A stretch of DNA of 64,000 nt from Spirometra erinaceieuropaei (lineage: Eukaryota; Platyhelminthes; Cestoda; Diphyllobothriidea; Diphyllobothriidae). Every line of letters begins with the position of its first letter. Position 1 is the first letter of the stretch. This document shows positions 1 to 11,439 of this stretch, piece by piece. The stretch spans positions 671,157 through 735,156 of the forward strand of contig CACRXP010000008.1 in the NCBI GenBank assembly GCA_902702965.1, read 5' to 3'. The translations under genes were made by a program, and so were the position numbers. The notes under the pieces are model-generated. The model saw only the letters and a list, made by a program, of their open reading frames with translations, made no database searches and had not been told where the DNA came from.

Positions 1-90
1 GGGCAGGTCAAAGTTCGTGCCTCGCGCACGGATATAATACCAGGCAGGTATCAAGGCTGACGCAATCAAGACCAGCAGGAACAGTCAACG

Positions 91-140
91 CATTACTCTG
101 ATGATGGAAACGAGAGGGTTTCCGAAACGTCAGTACAAAT
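91..140 (+). ncRNA. Hammerhead ribozyme motif, intact core (Penelope-type, minimal type I)
   Basis: The catalytic core reads CTGATGA at 98-104. A stem II follows (GGAAAC at 106-111 pairing with GTTTCC at 118-123, purine-rich loop), then GAAA at 124-127 and CGTC at 128-131. Flanking TACT (94-97) and AGTA (132-135) can form a short stem I, so cleavage would fall after C131. Stem III is minimal, as is known for hammerheads carried by Penelope-like retroelements, which are thought to act as dimers. Five more degraded relatives occur in this window, one of them just beyond a Penelope-like endonuclease remnant. No Penelope coding sequence is visible next to this copy, but the window starts only 90 bp upstream. 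Activity is inferred from the core only. Confidence 0.66.
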
Positions 141-1740
141 TTAACTCGGTCCATGAATTCGCCCTATCTTCTTCTTCTTTGTCTTCTTCGGGGATGATGA
201 ACGCGATACAATATCTGGACCTCGATTCTTTACGAATATCAAGAATAAATATATACCACGTTGTGCAGGTTATTCGCTTTTAGAGCATTTGAATACTGGG
301 TAAATTTGCCCCTTAAATAATTCCATAAACTTTATTTAATTATTTAATCAAACTACTAACAGTTTTATGGGTGGGAAAATAAATCTGGTTCGTTACAATT
401 GTCGTCCGTCAATGAAACTAAGTACGCGACTTTGTAAAATATTTGCATAGGAAGCCTAACTATTAAAGACGCACAATACAACCACACATAACCTGATGCA
501 CCTGATTTCCCCAAAAGGCGCAGTATCAAGAAAACTGGAAGGCCTTCTGTGTAAAAGAATATTGCAACGATGAAGTGAAGGCAAGTTTCGAGGTCACTAT
601 TTACCGACGATAAGTCATCTAGCAGTCCTGCTCATTTCGTGCTCACAGGAAGGGCTTTTATTTAAGAAGTCGACGTCGGTCGACAAACATTGTCGATCGT
701 TCATGAGCAACTGTGGCAATGACAAAAAGAGGCATTTGGCAGTGCAGCAAACAGAATTTATCAATTTTTTCTGTCTGTGTCAAAGCCAAACTCAGCTCGC
801 TGCATGACCATCAGAACTACGTGAATAGACACCTGGTGCGCTCACCCACGTGTGAAACATTCTGGGAGAAAATATGTTTTGTTATATTTATCACAAGATG
901 TATTGCGGAACATCTGGAAAAAAGAACTTCCCGAGAAACAAGAGAAGGAGGTACCACTCACATAGCAGGTTCGAAGAAACTCCGCCAGCGAACTTCACCA
1001 TTGTCACCAGAAGTTTGCTATTGCGCGCACTTACCCTTGAAGGTTAGAATAAACTGCCTTTCATAACTACTAACGGTACATTTGCGCGTTTCCTTTTTTC
1101 TGTATAGGAGGTTATTTTTGTTGAACGGCTAGGTGCTCATCCGAGGGAATGAGAGAGTACCGACGTAGGTGACCAAATCAGGACGCGATGAACATACGAA
1201 TATCACGTCCAACTTTGTTTTCGTAAAAAGCACGTGAGAAAGTTCTCAGGGCGCGCTGGCCCATGTAACGGCTCACACGTTCGCACTCGCATTCTATTAC
1301 TTCTAGGCACAACGATGATGCATAGGCACTTATGCGCATATCTTCCGCATGCTTTTTGATAAGACCGCACTAACTCTGGTCTCTGGCATGTCTGATCGCC
1401 TTCAAACCTCTCTACCGCATCACTAATATTCATTGGTTGGTACCTAATTGCATAGCTTTACGTAAATTAATTATATAACTATACGAACACATAACAAAAA
1501 AATCGACCACGTACGTTTTCCGAAATTTTGATTTTTAATGATTGCATGATTATCATCGCCGAACTAGTAATCAGCAACTGACAGTCCCCACAGACTCTGT
1601 TCGTACCACGTCCACTCCTAGTGGTTAGTCTGCGTATCATGCCAGGTGACGATTGAAACATTAAGCAGGTTTGTGGCTCACTACACATACGCAGCAATGA
1701 CGGTTGAACTACGGCGTTGCGCGATGATGTTACACTAAAT
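141..1740. other. No gene recognised; AT-rich non-coding DNA
   Basis: A pyrimidine-rich CTT-type tract at about 168-195 follows the hammerhead motif; similar CTTCTTC runs follow two of the other hammerhead-like copies, so the first part is probably the tail or leader of the same retroelement. The rest has only short reading frames with no recognisable motif. I see no RNA gene or transposon end. Confidence 0.4.
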
Positions 1741-1744
1741 ATTC

Positions 1745-2675
1745 TTTAATTCTGAGTTCAGAGGATCTACGCAGAGCGTGTATTTTTATTTTAGTCGTTT
1801 TCTACGTGTCCACGTCCGTATTATTTATCAGTGTGCACAAAATTATTTTCAGTTAGTCTCAGATTGCCCTTCTGTCAAGTTCTGTACCAAATAAAGAAAG
1901 TTGGAGGAGACTTAAAGCCATGTGTCCAAACTCAGGGAAATTTTTTTAAAGTCTTTTGCACGGTGACCAGCGTCAGTTGATGATTTAGAGAATATTTGGA
2001 GCATAATTAAATCAGGTTTGTATTATTCATTATTCGGGACTCCCTACGTATCACTATTATCGCATTAGAGGCATTAGAATCACCGTCTTTGCTTAATCTG
2101 CCGCCTTTCACTTGAGAGCATTGTCAAGAAGGTTGTGTTCATGCGTGCCCCAGATGTGGATCCGTTTACGATGTAGCGTGGCACTGCAGGTTTTTGATTA
2201 GGTAGCCCGTATGTTACCTAGAGTTTAAAAAAATCATGGAGACAGTTTTAGAACGAAATTCTTTACAGTGGGACTGGAAGTGAACAATGAACGGGTGATA
2301 AAGTGGACCTCGTTCTCAATAGCACAATTGTCACTGTATATTTGCATGCACTTATGATCACTTGAGCGACTGTTCGTAAGTATTTCCTGCGTCCACAGCT
2401 TAGTGCACGGTTTAAGACACTGCAGCCTCAGAAGACGAACCGGATCTGCATGCTTTCGCATTAAAGGATATGCGCAGACTTGGAGTCCACCGGTTTTCTC
2501 GTACTCAACCAGCCTCTTCCCTTCCGTAGTCTCTGGCGCCAACCTAAGTCATGGGTTGGCGCAACCAACTAGTCAACCGGGTAGATGTGCACCAACCACA
2601 GTGTCTTTGAGTCAACTGTGGTTTGCTGCGCTTTCTAAATCACGCACTGGAGTCAAGATTTTACGTCGAATATAC
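1745..2675 (+). repeat. R1 tandem array, unit 1
   Basis: First of three diverged copies of the same long unit. Landmarks shared in order with units 2 and 3 are: a block AAAGTC followed by GTG/CATT (about 1945), a block containing GTTCATG...CTCCAGATGTG-like sequence (about 2135), a 'TAGCGTGGCACTGCA' block (about 2173), and a block 'GCATTAAAGGATATGCG' (about 2458) leading into 'CTTCCCTTCCGTAG' (about 2517). No reading frame is conserved across copies, so this looks non-coding. The unit has not been matched to a named family. Confidence 0.6.
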
Positions 2676-3560
2676 TTAAATGCTGAGCTGAGAGGATGTA
2701 TTTAGAAGGTGTATTATCATGTCACTAATGTCATTTTCTTCCCTGTCTGTATTATCTATCAACGAACACCAAATTTCTTTCGTTCGATAGTTAATTTTCC
2801 TCTTGCGCAGCGCTTTGTCAGATGAAGAATGTTAAAGGAGACTAAAAGACATGTGTCCATACCGAAATAAATTTTCCTAAAGTCTTCCATGTGGCATTCA
2901 CCATTAGTGGATGGCTTGACAAACAAATAGAGCGTACTTATATCAGCATTCCGTTGACCATTACACAAGTTATGAAAGTAGTTGTGACTCTTCTGGTAGT
3001 GCTATCATCGGCTTCAAAGTGTTTCGGACCCCTCGTCTTTCTTCTACATGTCGCATTATTCTGAGAAGATGGCAAAAGATATTGCGTTCATGTAATCTCC
3101 AAATGAAGTGGCTTTTGAGATATAGCGTGCCATTGCACGTTTACGATTAAATAACCCCGTAGCCTTCACAGAAATTAAAAAATGATTTGTGGAGAGAATT
3201 CTAAAACAGCCTACTTGACGCTGCGGTTCACAGCGAAGAACTAAAAAATGATACAACGGAGATAGTACGACGCTGTATATGCCGTTAAATTTGGAAGGTT
3301 TATGGTAAAACCGGTACTCAGCAGCATATTCTTAAGTGTATCATTACGTGCACATTTATTTCCAATTGAGCGACTGCTCTTAAGTTTATCATGCAGCAAC
3401 GAGTTTGAACACGATTCAAGACCGAAGTCAGATGGGGCCCACATGGTTTCGCGTTAAAGGATATGCGGAAACTCGAAGTCCACCGGTTTGCTACCACTCA
3501 CCCAACCTCTTCCCTTCCGTAGCCTCGGGCGCCAGCCCCAGTCATGAGTAGGCACAACCG
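2676..3560 (+). repeat. R1 tandem array, unit 2
   Basis: Second copy of the R1 unit, directly abutting unit 1. The start 'GCTGAGCTGAGAGGATGTA' (from about 2681) matches the 'CTGAGTTCAGAGGATCTA' start of unit 1 (about 1752). The later landmarks follow in the same order: 'CATGTGTCCATACC' (about 2850), 'ATAGCGTGCCATTGCACG' (about 3121), 'GCGTTAAAGGATATGCGG' (about 3451) and 'CTTCCCTTCCGTAGCC' (about 3510). Divergence is substantial with many small indels, so the array is old. Confidence 0.6.
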
Positions 3561-3860
3561 ACTAACCAGCTAAATCGGTGTGCATCATCTGCAATGCCTT
3601 TAAGTCAAATGCGTTTTTACTGCGTTGCCTACCCATCTTTGCCTGCAGCCAGCCAAGGCGAGGACCACCAAAACTGCTGAGCACCGACTTTTTCTGCATC
3701 AACAATTTGAAGGCCAGGCAGATGCACACTACGAAGGATGGGATGACAGTGCCTGAGGAAAACAAATTTGGCGTTTGCTATTTTATGGAGCGTGATTTTC
3801 CCTTGGCGCAAAAACACCACTGACTCAGGTACAGCGGCGCCCAGCATCATCACGTGAACT
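3480..3860 (+). repeat. R1 3' sub-repeat, copy a
   Basis: The 3' part of unit 2 continues into a segment that recurs at 3940-4262. Shared landmarks: 'CTTCCCTTCCGTAG', 'CAGTCATGA' followed by a 'GGCACAACCGAC'-like block, 'TGCCTTTAA', 'GCATCAACAATTTG' (about 3695) and 'CTACGAAGGATGGGATGAC' (about 3729). An 81-codon reading frame crosses it, but it is not kept in the other copy, so I do not call a gene. Confidence 0.55.
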
Positions 3861-3939
3861 GTTTTTTGAAAATTTGCCAACTTGCGAAGAAATTCGATGC
3901 GTCTTTTAATGATTACAAAATAACAGCACACACATTTGG

Positions 3940-4262
3940 GCTAGAGCTCAATCAGCTTCTTGCCTTCTGTGGCTTCTGACATGAACCTCAGTCATGACTT
4001 GGCATAACCGACCGCTCGACCGAGTTGGATTACATCGACCGCACTGCCTTTAAAGAAAACGTATTTTTGCAGCGCCTCCTGCAACCATTCAGTGCGTGGG
4101 TCAACTAAACCGCTGGGCATCGTCTCGTTTACGCATCAACAATTTGGTGGCTATACAGATGCCTACTACGGAAGATGGGGTCAGAGTGCCAGAGGAAAGT
4201 AAGTGTGACATCTACGTGAGCTTTCCTTCGACGCAATAACACGGTAGATCGCGGTGCTGCGG
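3940..4262 (+). repeat. R1 3' sub-repeat, copy b
   Basis: Partial duplicate of 3480-3860. It carries the 'CTTGCCTTCTGTGGC' block (about 3959), 'CAGTCATGACTTGGCATAA' (about 3991), 'GCATCAACAATTTGGTGGC' (about 4133) and 'CTACGGAAGATGGGGTC' (about 4166). It makes the array irregular: the 3' end of the unit was duplicated on its own before unit 3. Confidence 0.55.
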
Positions 4263-4294
4263 TGTGCAGAGGTTCAATAGAGTTTAAATGCCGC

Positions 4295-4951
4295 GTTTAC
4301 AGGCACCAGGGAAATTTTTTAAAGTCTTGCATGCGGTGACTGGCACCATTGTATGATTTGGAAAATAAATAAAGAATAATTTATTCAAGTTTCCATTGAC
4401 TATTACCACAGACTGTCTTTTTTTGTCTTCTAACTTATTTCATGTTTGCTTTAGAGTCTTTCAAATCTTTCTTTTTGCTTGTTCTGTCGCCTTTCACCTG
4501 AGAGCATTGTGTTGTGTTCATGTGGGCTCCAGATGTGAATGCTTTTGCGTTATACCGTAACACTGAACGTTTTTGACTAGGTAGTCCCGTAGGTTACCCG
4601 GAATCAAAAAAGGATTTCTGAAGAGGGTTTTTAAAAAATACTCGGCAGCGGGATTTGAGGTGGAAAACTAAAAGGTGATGTGGTGGATCTCGTACTCAAC
4701 AACAAATTTGTAAGTACAAGTTTTCGTCCACATATGATCACTTGAACGACTATTTGCAAGTATTTCATGTGGCAATAGCTTAGTGGACGGCTTAAGACTT
4801 TGCAGTTGCAGAGAAAGCACCGTATCTGGATGCCTTCGCATTGAAGAATGTGATATACTTGAAGTCCGGCGGTTTGCTAGCACTCAATCAGATTCCTGCC
4901 TTCCGTAGTCTCGGACGGGAACTGTACTCATGGCTCAGCACAACCAGCTTA
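4295..4951 (+). repeat. R1 tandem array, unit 3
   Basis: Third R1 copy, shorter at both ends. It keeps the 'TTTAAAGTCTTGCATGCGG' block (about 4318), 'GCCTTTCACCTGAGAGCATT' (4490), 'CTCCAGATGTGAATGC' (about 4529), 'GACGGCTTAAGACTTTGCAG' (about 4785) and 'CTTCCGTAGTCTCGGACGG' (about 4900). It ends against the palindrome that starts at 4952. Confidence 0.58.
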
Positions 4952-5107
4952 CTAATGGCGACAACGAACGCTCTGTCAGAGGACACATACCACATATAAT
5001 GCATGAGCAGCTCGCTAAGAGTGTCTGGCCTGTTGCACTCTTAGCGAGCTGCTCATGTATTATATGTGGTATGTGTCCTCTGACACAGCGTTTGTTGTCG
5101 CCAGTAG
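4952..5107. repeat. Near-perfect long hairpin (72-bp arms, 12-nt loop)
   Basis: Left arm 4952-5023 is the reverse complement of right arm 5036-5107 with only about five mismatches; the loop is 5024-5035 (TCTGGCCTGTTG). The inner parts pair without a break over more than 20 bp around GCTCGCTAAGAGTG / CACTCTTAGCGAGC. Such a young palindrome beside an old degenerate array suggests a recent foldback element or a replication-born inversion. If transcribed it would give a long double-stranded stem. I do not recognise a named family. Confidence 0.85.
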
Positions 5108-5228
5108 CAAGCTGGCGGGCGAAAAGAATGGGATCGAGTGAGATCCTAACCACAACAGTGAGGGTCAAACGCCCACTTAACGAGCCTATATACCTCACTT
5201 CATAAGGCTTATGACGTACTGATGATGC

Positions 5229-5264
5229 GTCTGGCCTGTTGCACTTTTAGCGAGCTTCTCATGT
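5229..5264 (+). repeat. Third partial copy of the hairpin loop and arm
   Basis: The hairpin loop plus the start of its right arm is repeated here with few changes (TCTGGCCTGTTGCACTTTTA, then AGCGAGCTTCTCATGTA). It lies about 205 bp downstream of the first loop (5024). This suggests the palindrome formed within a short tandem of about 205 bp by inversion of one unit. The copy stops where a TIR-element fragment begins. Confidence 0.7.
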
Positions 5265-5590
5265 AATAATTCTTCTTTCAATACTTTACTCGAAGGATGG
5301 ACATAATTCCGTTTTAAAAAGTTTATAATTGTGAGACTTTTTAATACCCCGAAACGTTTGCTCATAAAACGTCATTTCTTTGCATTTACGAATATGGCTT
5401 GGGAATTTAACAATGTGGATCATTTCCAATGCAAAATTTTATGAACACCATATTGTCTCCTCTTAATAGCGTAGAGAAATGTGTGGTTTTACGTACGCGG
5501 CAAATACGTGGCTTGTAGGTTCTAAAACCTTAATGTAAGTGTGACTGCAGAGCAGGTTCTAAATTATTTAGGAATTGGAAAAGTCATCTT
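5265..5590 (+). mobile_element. TIR element family, internal fragment
   Basis: Matches the central part of the full copy at 26400-27331, in the same order: 'TTTTAAAAAGTTT', 'TCATAAAACGTCATTT', 'GCATTTACGAATATGGCTTG', 'CGTAGAGAAATG', then 'ATTTAGGAATTGGAAAAGTC'. Both terminal inverted ends are missing. No coding sequence is seen. Confidence 0.6.
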
Positions 5591-6799
5591 GCCTAAAACA
5601 AAGATTGATCGGTCGTCAACGATGACAAAATTACCTGCAGTTTGTTCCTCAAGGAAGATTTTTACGCGTGACCTACGACAGCAACAGAACCAACGCCATA
5701 TATTTTTGCCGATGTTATTCCGGGTAAATATTTGTGCGGACAAACATGCTCTTCTCACTCAATTCACTTACTCATTCGGTGTGTCGCGGCACCTGTTTGG
5801 CACAGTAAGTTTTCCTGACTATCAATTTCAGCCACGGACACTGGCGCATACCGGACCGATCTAACTTAATTTTGTCCTTGGAAGATGATGGGTGATGGAA
5901 CAATGTGCAAATTACTGTTGTTAGAAAGGTTTCGTGTCACCGCGGTAGTGGTCGTGTTCTGCGATCACCGATCCGTGATCAGCGCGACTTTCCTACAAAT
6001 TATGTTACTGCTTGTCATCTCTCGCCTGTACAATGCCTACGCAATGATATTAATGACCGATCAGACAAGAAGGTGAAACTAGAACATCATGTCAAGACCT
6101 GGTCGTCGACATCTATGAAATTTGTGTCTGATATTCTGCTTTCGGATTGATAAGTTATGCCCTTATTGTGAACACGAACGAACAGCACCGCCCTGGTATT
6201 TGGCAAAAAGGGAAAACTGTGCCTCAAACCAAGGACTGTGCAAAGCGTGGCAAGCATTATTTACTTCCTTACGCAATGAGTTCGGATAAACATTTTGAAA
6301 CTTTATGCTGATACTATTTCTGTGGTTTATACGTCTAAGCAAATAATATCAGGACACACGAGGTGGACGCTAAGAGGATCTAGTGGTGATCTGATCGTGT
6401 CTCAAATTGTGTTTAATAAACCGGCGACACCAGTGCCTGTGCTGTCAGATTGGTAAGTCATGCAGCATGTGTACAGGTGGTTTTCTGCTGGTAGTTTCTT
6501 AATTCTACATGGTCTTCCCACTGAAGCGGATATATTTCGGCTAAGGAATATATTAACCTCGTCTACTTAGGCCTATGAAGCTTTGATCTGGGTTCTCTAC
6601 TTAATGCTGACGTACTAAGTACTTTAGAGGTTAGACACGCAGATATAGTAATATAAGACGAAGAAAAAGGGTTCGGTCAAAAATTTCGTTGCGGTTACAA
6701 TAATGTCATGGGTTGTTTGGGGTCATATCTTAGTGCTTACACAAAATTTAGTTGAAGCTCTTTTAAATTACAAACGCCTAAATCAGGACTTGAATATCA
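5591..6799. other. No gene recognised
   Basis: Contains short overlapping reading frames (for example 5541-5864 and 5905-6150) with no domain, signal peptide or family resemblance that I can see. I see no repeat shared with the rest of the window. Confidence 0.35.
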
Positions 6800-7757
6800 G
6801 TAACTGAAGTGGATGGGGTAACTCATGGAATGTCAGCCGAAATTCCGAATGCGTTTTCATCCCGAAAATATTAAATAAATAGGGTTGTAAAATTGATTAT
6901 CGTGTGACATAATACTATAATGATTACATAATCATTCAGATACCTCAGGATGCCGGCTTTTGAACGACCTTTCTGGCATTATGTAAAAACCATACTCCGT
7001 AAAAATGAAAACATATTTGGCATTCATTTTTATATGGATTTTCAATGTCCTTAAAAAATCCAATTATGCCTCATAGAAGACATGCATAAAAGTATTCATT
7101 CGCATGTTACTTCGATAGAAGATTACGGCTTCTTTCAATTTTATAATCAAAAGAGGGGTAAAAATTGGTTTTTTAAACGTTTTCAATGGTCAAGTAATTT
7201 TTAACGTCGACCTGCTCTTACACTTGCACTCGAAGCTTCCAACCTACAGGCAGTATATTTTCTGCGTGCGGAAGTCCGCATATTTATACAATTTAGCATT
7301 AACTTCGTGCTATATTATGAACTTAATGAGCGATTTTGGTAAATGTAGAGACGCGACGCTTTATGAACGTCCAGTTCAGGATACTAAAGATCTCACAATA
7401 GGAAGTTTTTTTTTTAAACTGAATCAAACAATTTCCTTGAGGAAAAAATCAGAAGAAAACCTAATGTTCTACCGAATGAGTAAAACAGCGAAGAGATTTT
7501 GTGCCTGTTTTCCATAAAATGTAATTGAAATTTTAAGGGCCTTGAAAGTTAATGAGAAAAATACATGCCAATTAAATTGTCATTTTTTACATAGAGTATT
7601 TGTTGCACTCAGCCAAAAAGAAGACGTTTGTTTGAAAGCCGGCATCCGACGTATGCTGCATAATGATACGTTCACAACACTTCCTAATTAATCTTTTCGA
7701 AACAGAAACGCATTTCTGAATATCGGTTGACATTTCATGAGTAAGTCCACCTACGGT
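6800..7757. mobile_element. TIR element copy 1 (Tc1/mariner-like ends, non-autonomous)
   Basis: The left arm starts near 6800 with TAACTGAAGTGG and CTCATGGAATGTCAGCC. The right arm ends near 7757 with CATTTCATGAGTAAGTCC and a terminal GGTA. The two arms are imperfect inverted copies several hundred bases long; both contain the 'GAATGCGTTTTC' / 'AGAAACGCATTTCTGAAT' pair. A 97-codon frame lies inside (7224-7517), but the equivalent frames in other copies are not alike, so no transposase is claimed. It is more diverged than the 41.5-kb copy. Confidence 0.62.
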
Positions 7758-8451
7758 ATGTTGCGAACGCCAGTCAGCAGATCGGCAAATTAAGATTTTG
7801 ATTAATTTGGTCGTGCATAATAAAAGGCATGTTAGACGCTGAAATTTCCTTTATTTAACACAGCAAACATATAGACGGGATGAAATGACACGTATGAGCC
7901 TGAGGACTGTTGCCTGATCACATAGAAGACGGAGTATTGATTCGCTATACCGAGAGGTTCCGTTGATCACTTTGGCCTTTTACTCGCCTCGTATTTTCCA
8001 ACGGCGAAGACCGCCAAAAAAATTGCCAAGGCCTGTAGGGAAACATAAGATGCATATTTCATTTAGAGATGTAGATGTCGTTTAGTGTGGTCCCATGGAG
8101 GCTAAGAAAACATCATGTCTTGCGTGGCATATGCAGGTGGGCAGGTAATATTCGCTGGCTACTGCGTTAAACGCACCTTCATCCTTCTTGATGCTGTTTA
8201 AGGAGGGGCAAGTGATGCGAATGTATCTCAAATCTAATATCCAATACACCAATAAATGCGCTATCTCCGTCGAGGAGCACACTTTGCGAGGCGACGATGC
8301 ACGCAACCTCATGCGACAGTCAGTATGTCATCTATCTTATCTTCCACCGCCACATGCAGAATGCCGGACTAGCACACATTGCTCCTCTTAAAGTTATTTT
8401 AGTTCGGTTAGTCCAGTCCGTTATGAAAGACAAAGCCTTATTTATCTGCCT
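7758..8451. other. No gene recognised
   Basis: Spacer between two copies of the TIR element. Short reading frames on both strands (8082-8391) show no recognisable motif. Confidence 0.35.
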
Positions 8452-9441
8452 CCCTGTCGATGAATCCCACGAAATGTCGACTGAAATACTGAAATGCGTT
8501 TTCGATTAGGACGGATGACTTAAGCGCGGTGGACAAACTGATTATCTTGCGGCCTACTCCTATAATATTTCGGACCAAGCAGGATATCAGCTTTTGAATA
8601 CAAGGCTTTCAAATCTTCTTTTGAAACCGTAGTCTGTAAAAACGACTACTTAAGCAGCATGCACGTTTGTCATTGCTTTTCGATAGTCTTGCAACTTTAA
8701 ATATGTCTTATATAAATCATAAAAAAGAATAGACTTTCTTTCAGTCCTTTAAAAAAGAATCCTATCATCTTTATATTTTGTACTTGAAAAAGTAATATAA
8801 GTAGGTTTTAATGTTTTCTAATTCCTGAAACTTTTGAAACCCGATCACTTGTTGTATTAGTGTTTAATGATTTCGGTTTACAAGGTGCTTGCGTTCTGCG
8901 AAAAGAAAATCAAATATGCTGCTATACCTCTAAAAGGATATCATATAGAACCCATACAATTTTTCGATGAATGCGGACCAATTTGTACATTTAAGGAGGA
9001 GCTGTGGTAAACGGCCATGAACGATGCTCTGTGAATGAACACTTCGCGATCATAAAAAATCTTATAATTATAAACTTTTTTAAAACCTAATTATACTCCT
9101 TCCTTAAGTAGACAATCTAAAGAAGACGTAAGTTTTTATCAAACTACTGAAAGAAAGCGTATTTCGTTTATTGTTAATATAAGATATACTTGCATTGGCA
9201 TGACGACCAAAAAATCATTAGGAAAATGCATACTAATTAAGAAGTCATCTTTTACCGAGTTCGGTTTCTGCAGAAGATTGAAAGTAGTGAATTCTAAACC
9301 TAGAATCCTACTTAGTCCGATATATTATAGGACTAGGAATCAGGATAATCAGTAATACACCGGCGCTTAGGTAATCCTTCCTAAGCGAAAACGCATTTCA
9401 GGACTTCGGCCAACATTTCATGAGATCGGTCCCTTACTGTA
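8452..9441. mobile_element. TIR element copy 2
   Basis: The left arm contains 'CTGAAATGCGTTTTCGATTA' (about 8490) and the right arm 'GCGAAAACGCATTTCAGGAC' (about 9387), ending in TCATGAGATCGGTCCCTTAC followed by TGTA at 9438-9441. Arms are about 380-400 bp and inverted to each other. The left terminus is decayed. No transposase frame is present, so this is a non-autonomous, MITE-like copy with unusually long arms. Confidence 0.68.
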
Positions 9442-11324
9442 TGTCTAAGGATACCATTGGAACTAAAATGTATTTAATGATGTTTTATGCACGTCCTTAC
9501 GGGAATGCAAAAACAAGGGATTTGAATACTGCGCTCATTTGAAGCTTAGTGCACTGCTTATAGTTCAGCTCTTTGCATTTCAACATTGGGGAAATCACTA
9601 AAATTTGCGCTAGTACAACTTGGGCTAATTTCAGCACGAATCAGTTTGTATTTTGCGCAACAGTCAGCCGTTAGTGTCCGACAAATAGCAAGGTGCGAAT
9701 TGAGCAATAATCGAAACTTACTTTGAATACGATGAAACCTTGGCTAAGTTTTAAGTTTCCACAATGAAAAGCAAAGTTTTTGCGGCCACCAGGTGATATA
9801 CTAAGGTATTTTTTTCAACAGAGCACTGAAACTTCAAATGAACATAAGAACCGGCAAAATGAAACCACTGACATCATCAACTTTCGTCAGTAATGCGCCG
9901 CCATTAATGATTTGACCCTGACCTCTGAGAGGTAGGCCACAAATTGTAATCGCGCACAACTTATATTTTCATACTGACGTAGTATCGGAAATGGGGATTG
10001 TAACGAAATAGTACGCGAGTGAAAGAGGTGATCAAAGATATCTATGCAAACGCACATAAGACTTTGATATATGCGACCTGTTTTAGATTTAATCAGTATG
10101 CGTGTGTTTATTAAATTCAACTCTGCAACTTAGAAACTTACCATGGTAACGCAACAAATCAGACCCGCTATCAGAAAGACAGGCCAGCGTCTCAATATCA
10201 CATCAATCGTAACTGGGAGGAAGAGAGAACATGCATGCATTTTGCAATGCAAAGTGCCAGGTCTAAATGCATATTCTGGTGTTAGAATGGAAATAAGCAG
10301 CATTTATCTTACTTTGATATCATAGGCAATTTATCCTATATCTAATATTCTAGGATCGCATGCTTGCGACAGTCTGATGAAAACTATCATATGCAGTCAT
10401 AGTTAAATTGCAAAATGCCGTCCAACAGGAAAATTAGTTCCCTATTATGAGGTGGTCAGTCAGTGACACTAGAAATTAGCCAATCAGTTATTTTACACTG
10501 GTGGAGCGTCTTCCGTCCAGCAGCTTACGTTTAAGCAATGTGTATATTTTCTGAAAAAAGAGTATTTCAAAGGGGAGATTCAGTTTAAGGTGTTATGGAT
10601 GTTGCTGATTTTAGGCGCATGCCAAACATGGCCACGTTTTTGCGTGCATGTATGCTTGTACTTATGACTATAGAATTGCAAATGAGTAGATTACAGGGAT
10701 ACTCATAGAATTGGCATTTGTCCAATGTCTCGACTTTCAAAAAGATTCCAAAAGTAAACTCATTATCAAAAACATCTATGCGGTTGATTTCAAAATATTT
10801 AACATTGGATGAAAGAGTTGTAGAACGGTGAGCTTGGCAGGGGGGATACTACCAAGTTTTGTGTTAAATTCACGAATTAAACGCATGCTACCAGAATGTG
10901 TGGCATGTATTGTATGTATGTATGTATGGCTTCAATGGGCTGCAGATAATGTGAGGTTTAGCATGCATACTTAAAGTAAATTTCAAATTGATATGAGGGT
11001 TGTTTTTGCAACAATCCGTGGAGAACCAAGTCACAAAAACCACTGTACATAAATTTGTGAGACCGATATTGGACGCTGCAAAGTCTATCCAAGGATTTAA
11101 AAAAGCCGCTGTTATTACAATTTAGCACCGTTTAACTGCTAAAGAAGGGTAATTGCGCAGTCTCTGTGATCGGACGTTTATCAGGAAGCGGATATAAAAA
11201 TTTCAGGTTCTTTTTCATAGATAAGGATCATTGCAACTCAGTCTAATCACGAACATCATCCAATCCAGCACTTCTCCTCCATTTCCTCTCTCTGACTAAA
11301 CAAGCCGTTCATTTGACGTTGCAT
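9442..11324. other. No gene recognised; one short TATG microsatellite
   Basis: AT-rich DNA with small frames only. A short (TATG)n run lies at about 10910-10929. Nothing else repeats elsewhere in the window as far as I can see. Confidence 0.35.
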
Positions 11325-11385
11325 TCTCTCAGTCTCTGAGGATGGCTTCCTGTATGAGACCTGAAACGGTCATGCGGTCAGCTTC
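11325..11385 (+). ncRNA. Degenerate hammerhead-like motif leading an R3 repeat
   Basis: CTGAGGA (11336-11342) fits the CUGANGA core. It is followed by a possible stem II (GGCTTC with GAGACC, one mismatch) and by GAAACGGTC, where one extra G sits inside the usual GAAA-CGTC spacing and one extra T precedes GAAA. The order and spacing match the better hammerhead at 91-140. About 120-170 bp downstream the R3 repeat begins, as it does after the motif at 33805. It is probably an inactive Penelope-type hammerhead. Confidence 0.42.
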
Positions 11386-11439
11386 TTTATATATGAGCAA
11401 ATGCCTAATCCTACTATTCCTGGATGGCTAGTTGTTTTG

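Noticed and set aside
5214..5245. CTGATGA as a hammerhead core
   Set aside because: No stem II and no GAAA follows.
10370..10395. CTGATGA as a hammerhead core
   Set aside because: It runs straight into AAACTATC with no stem II or second core block.
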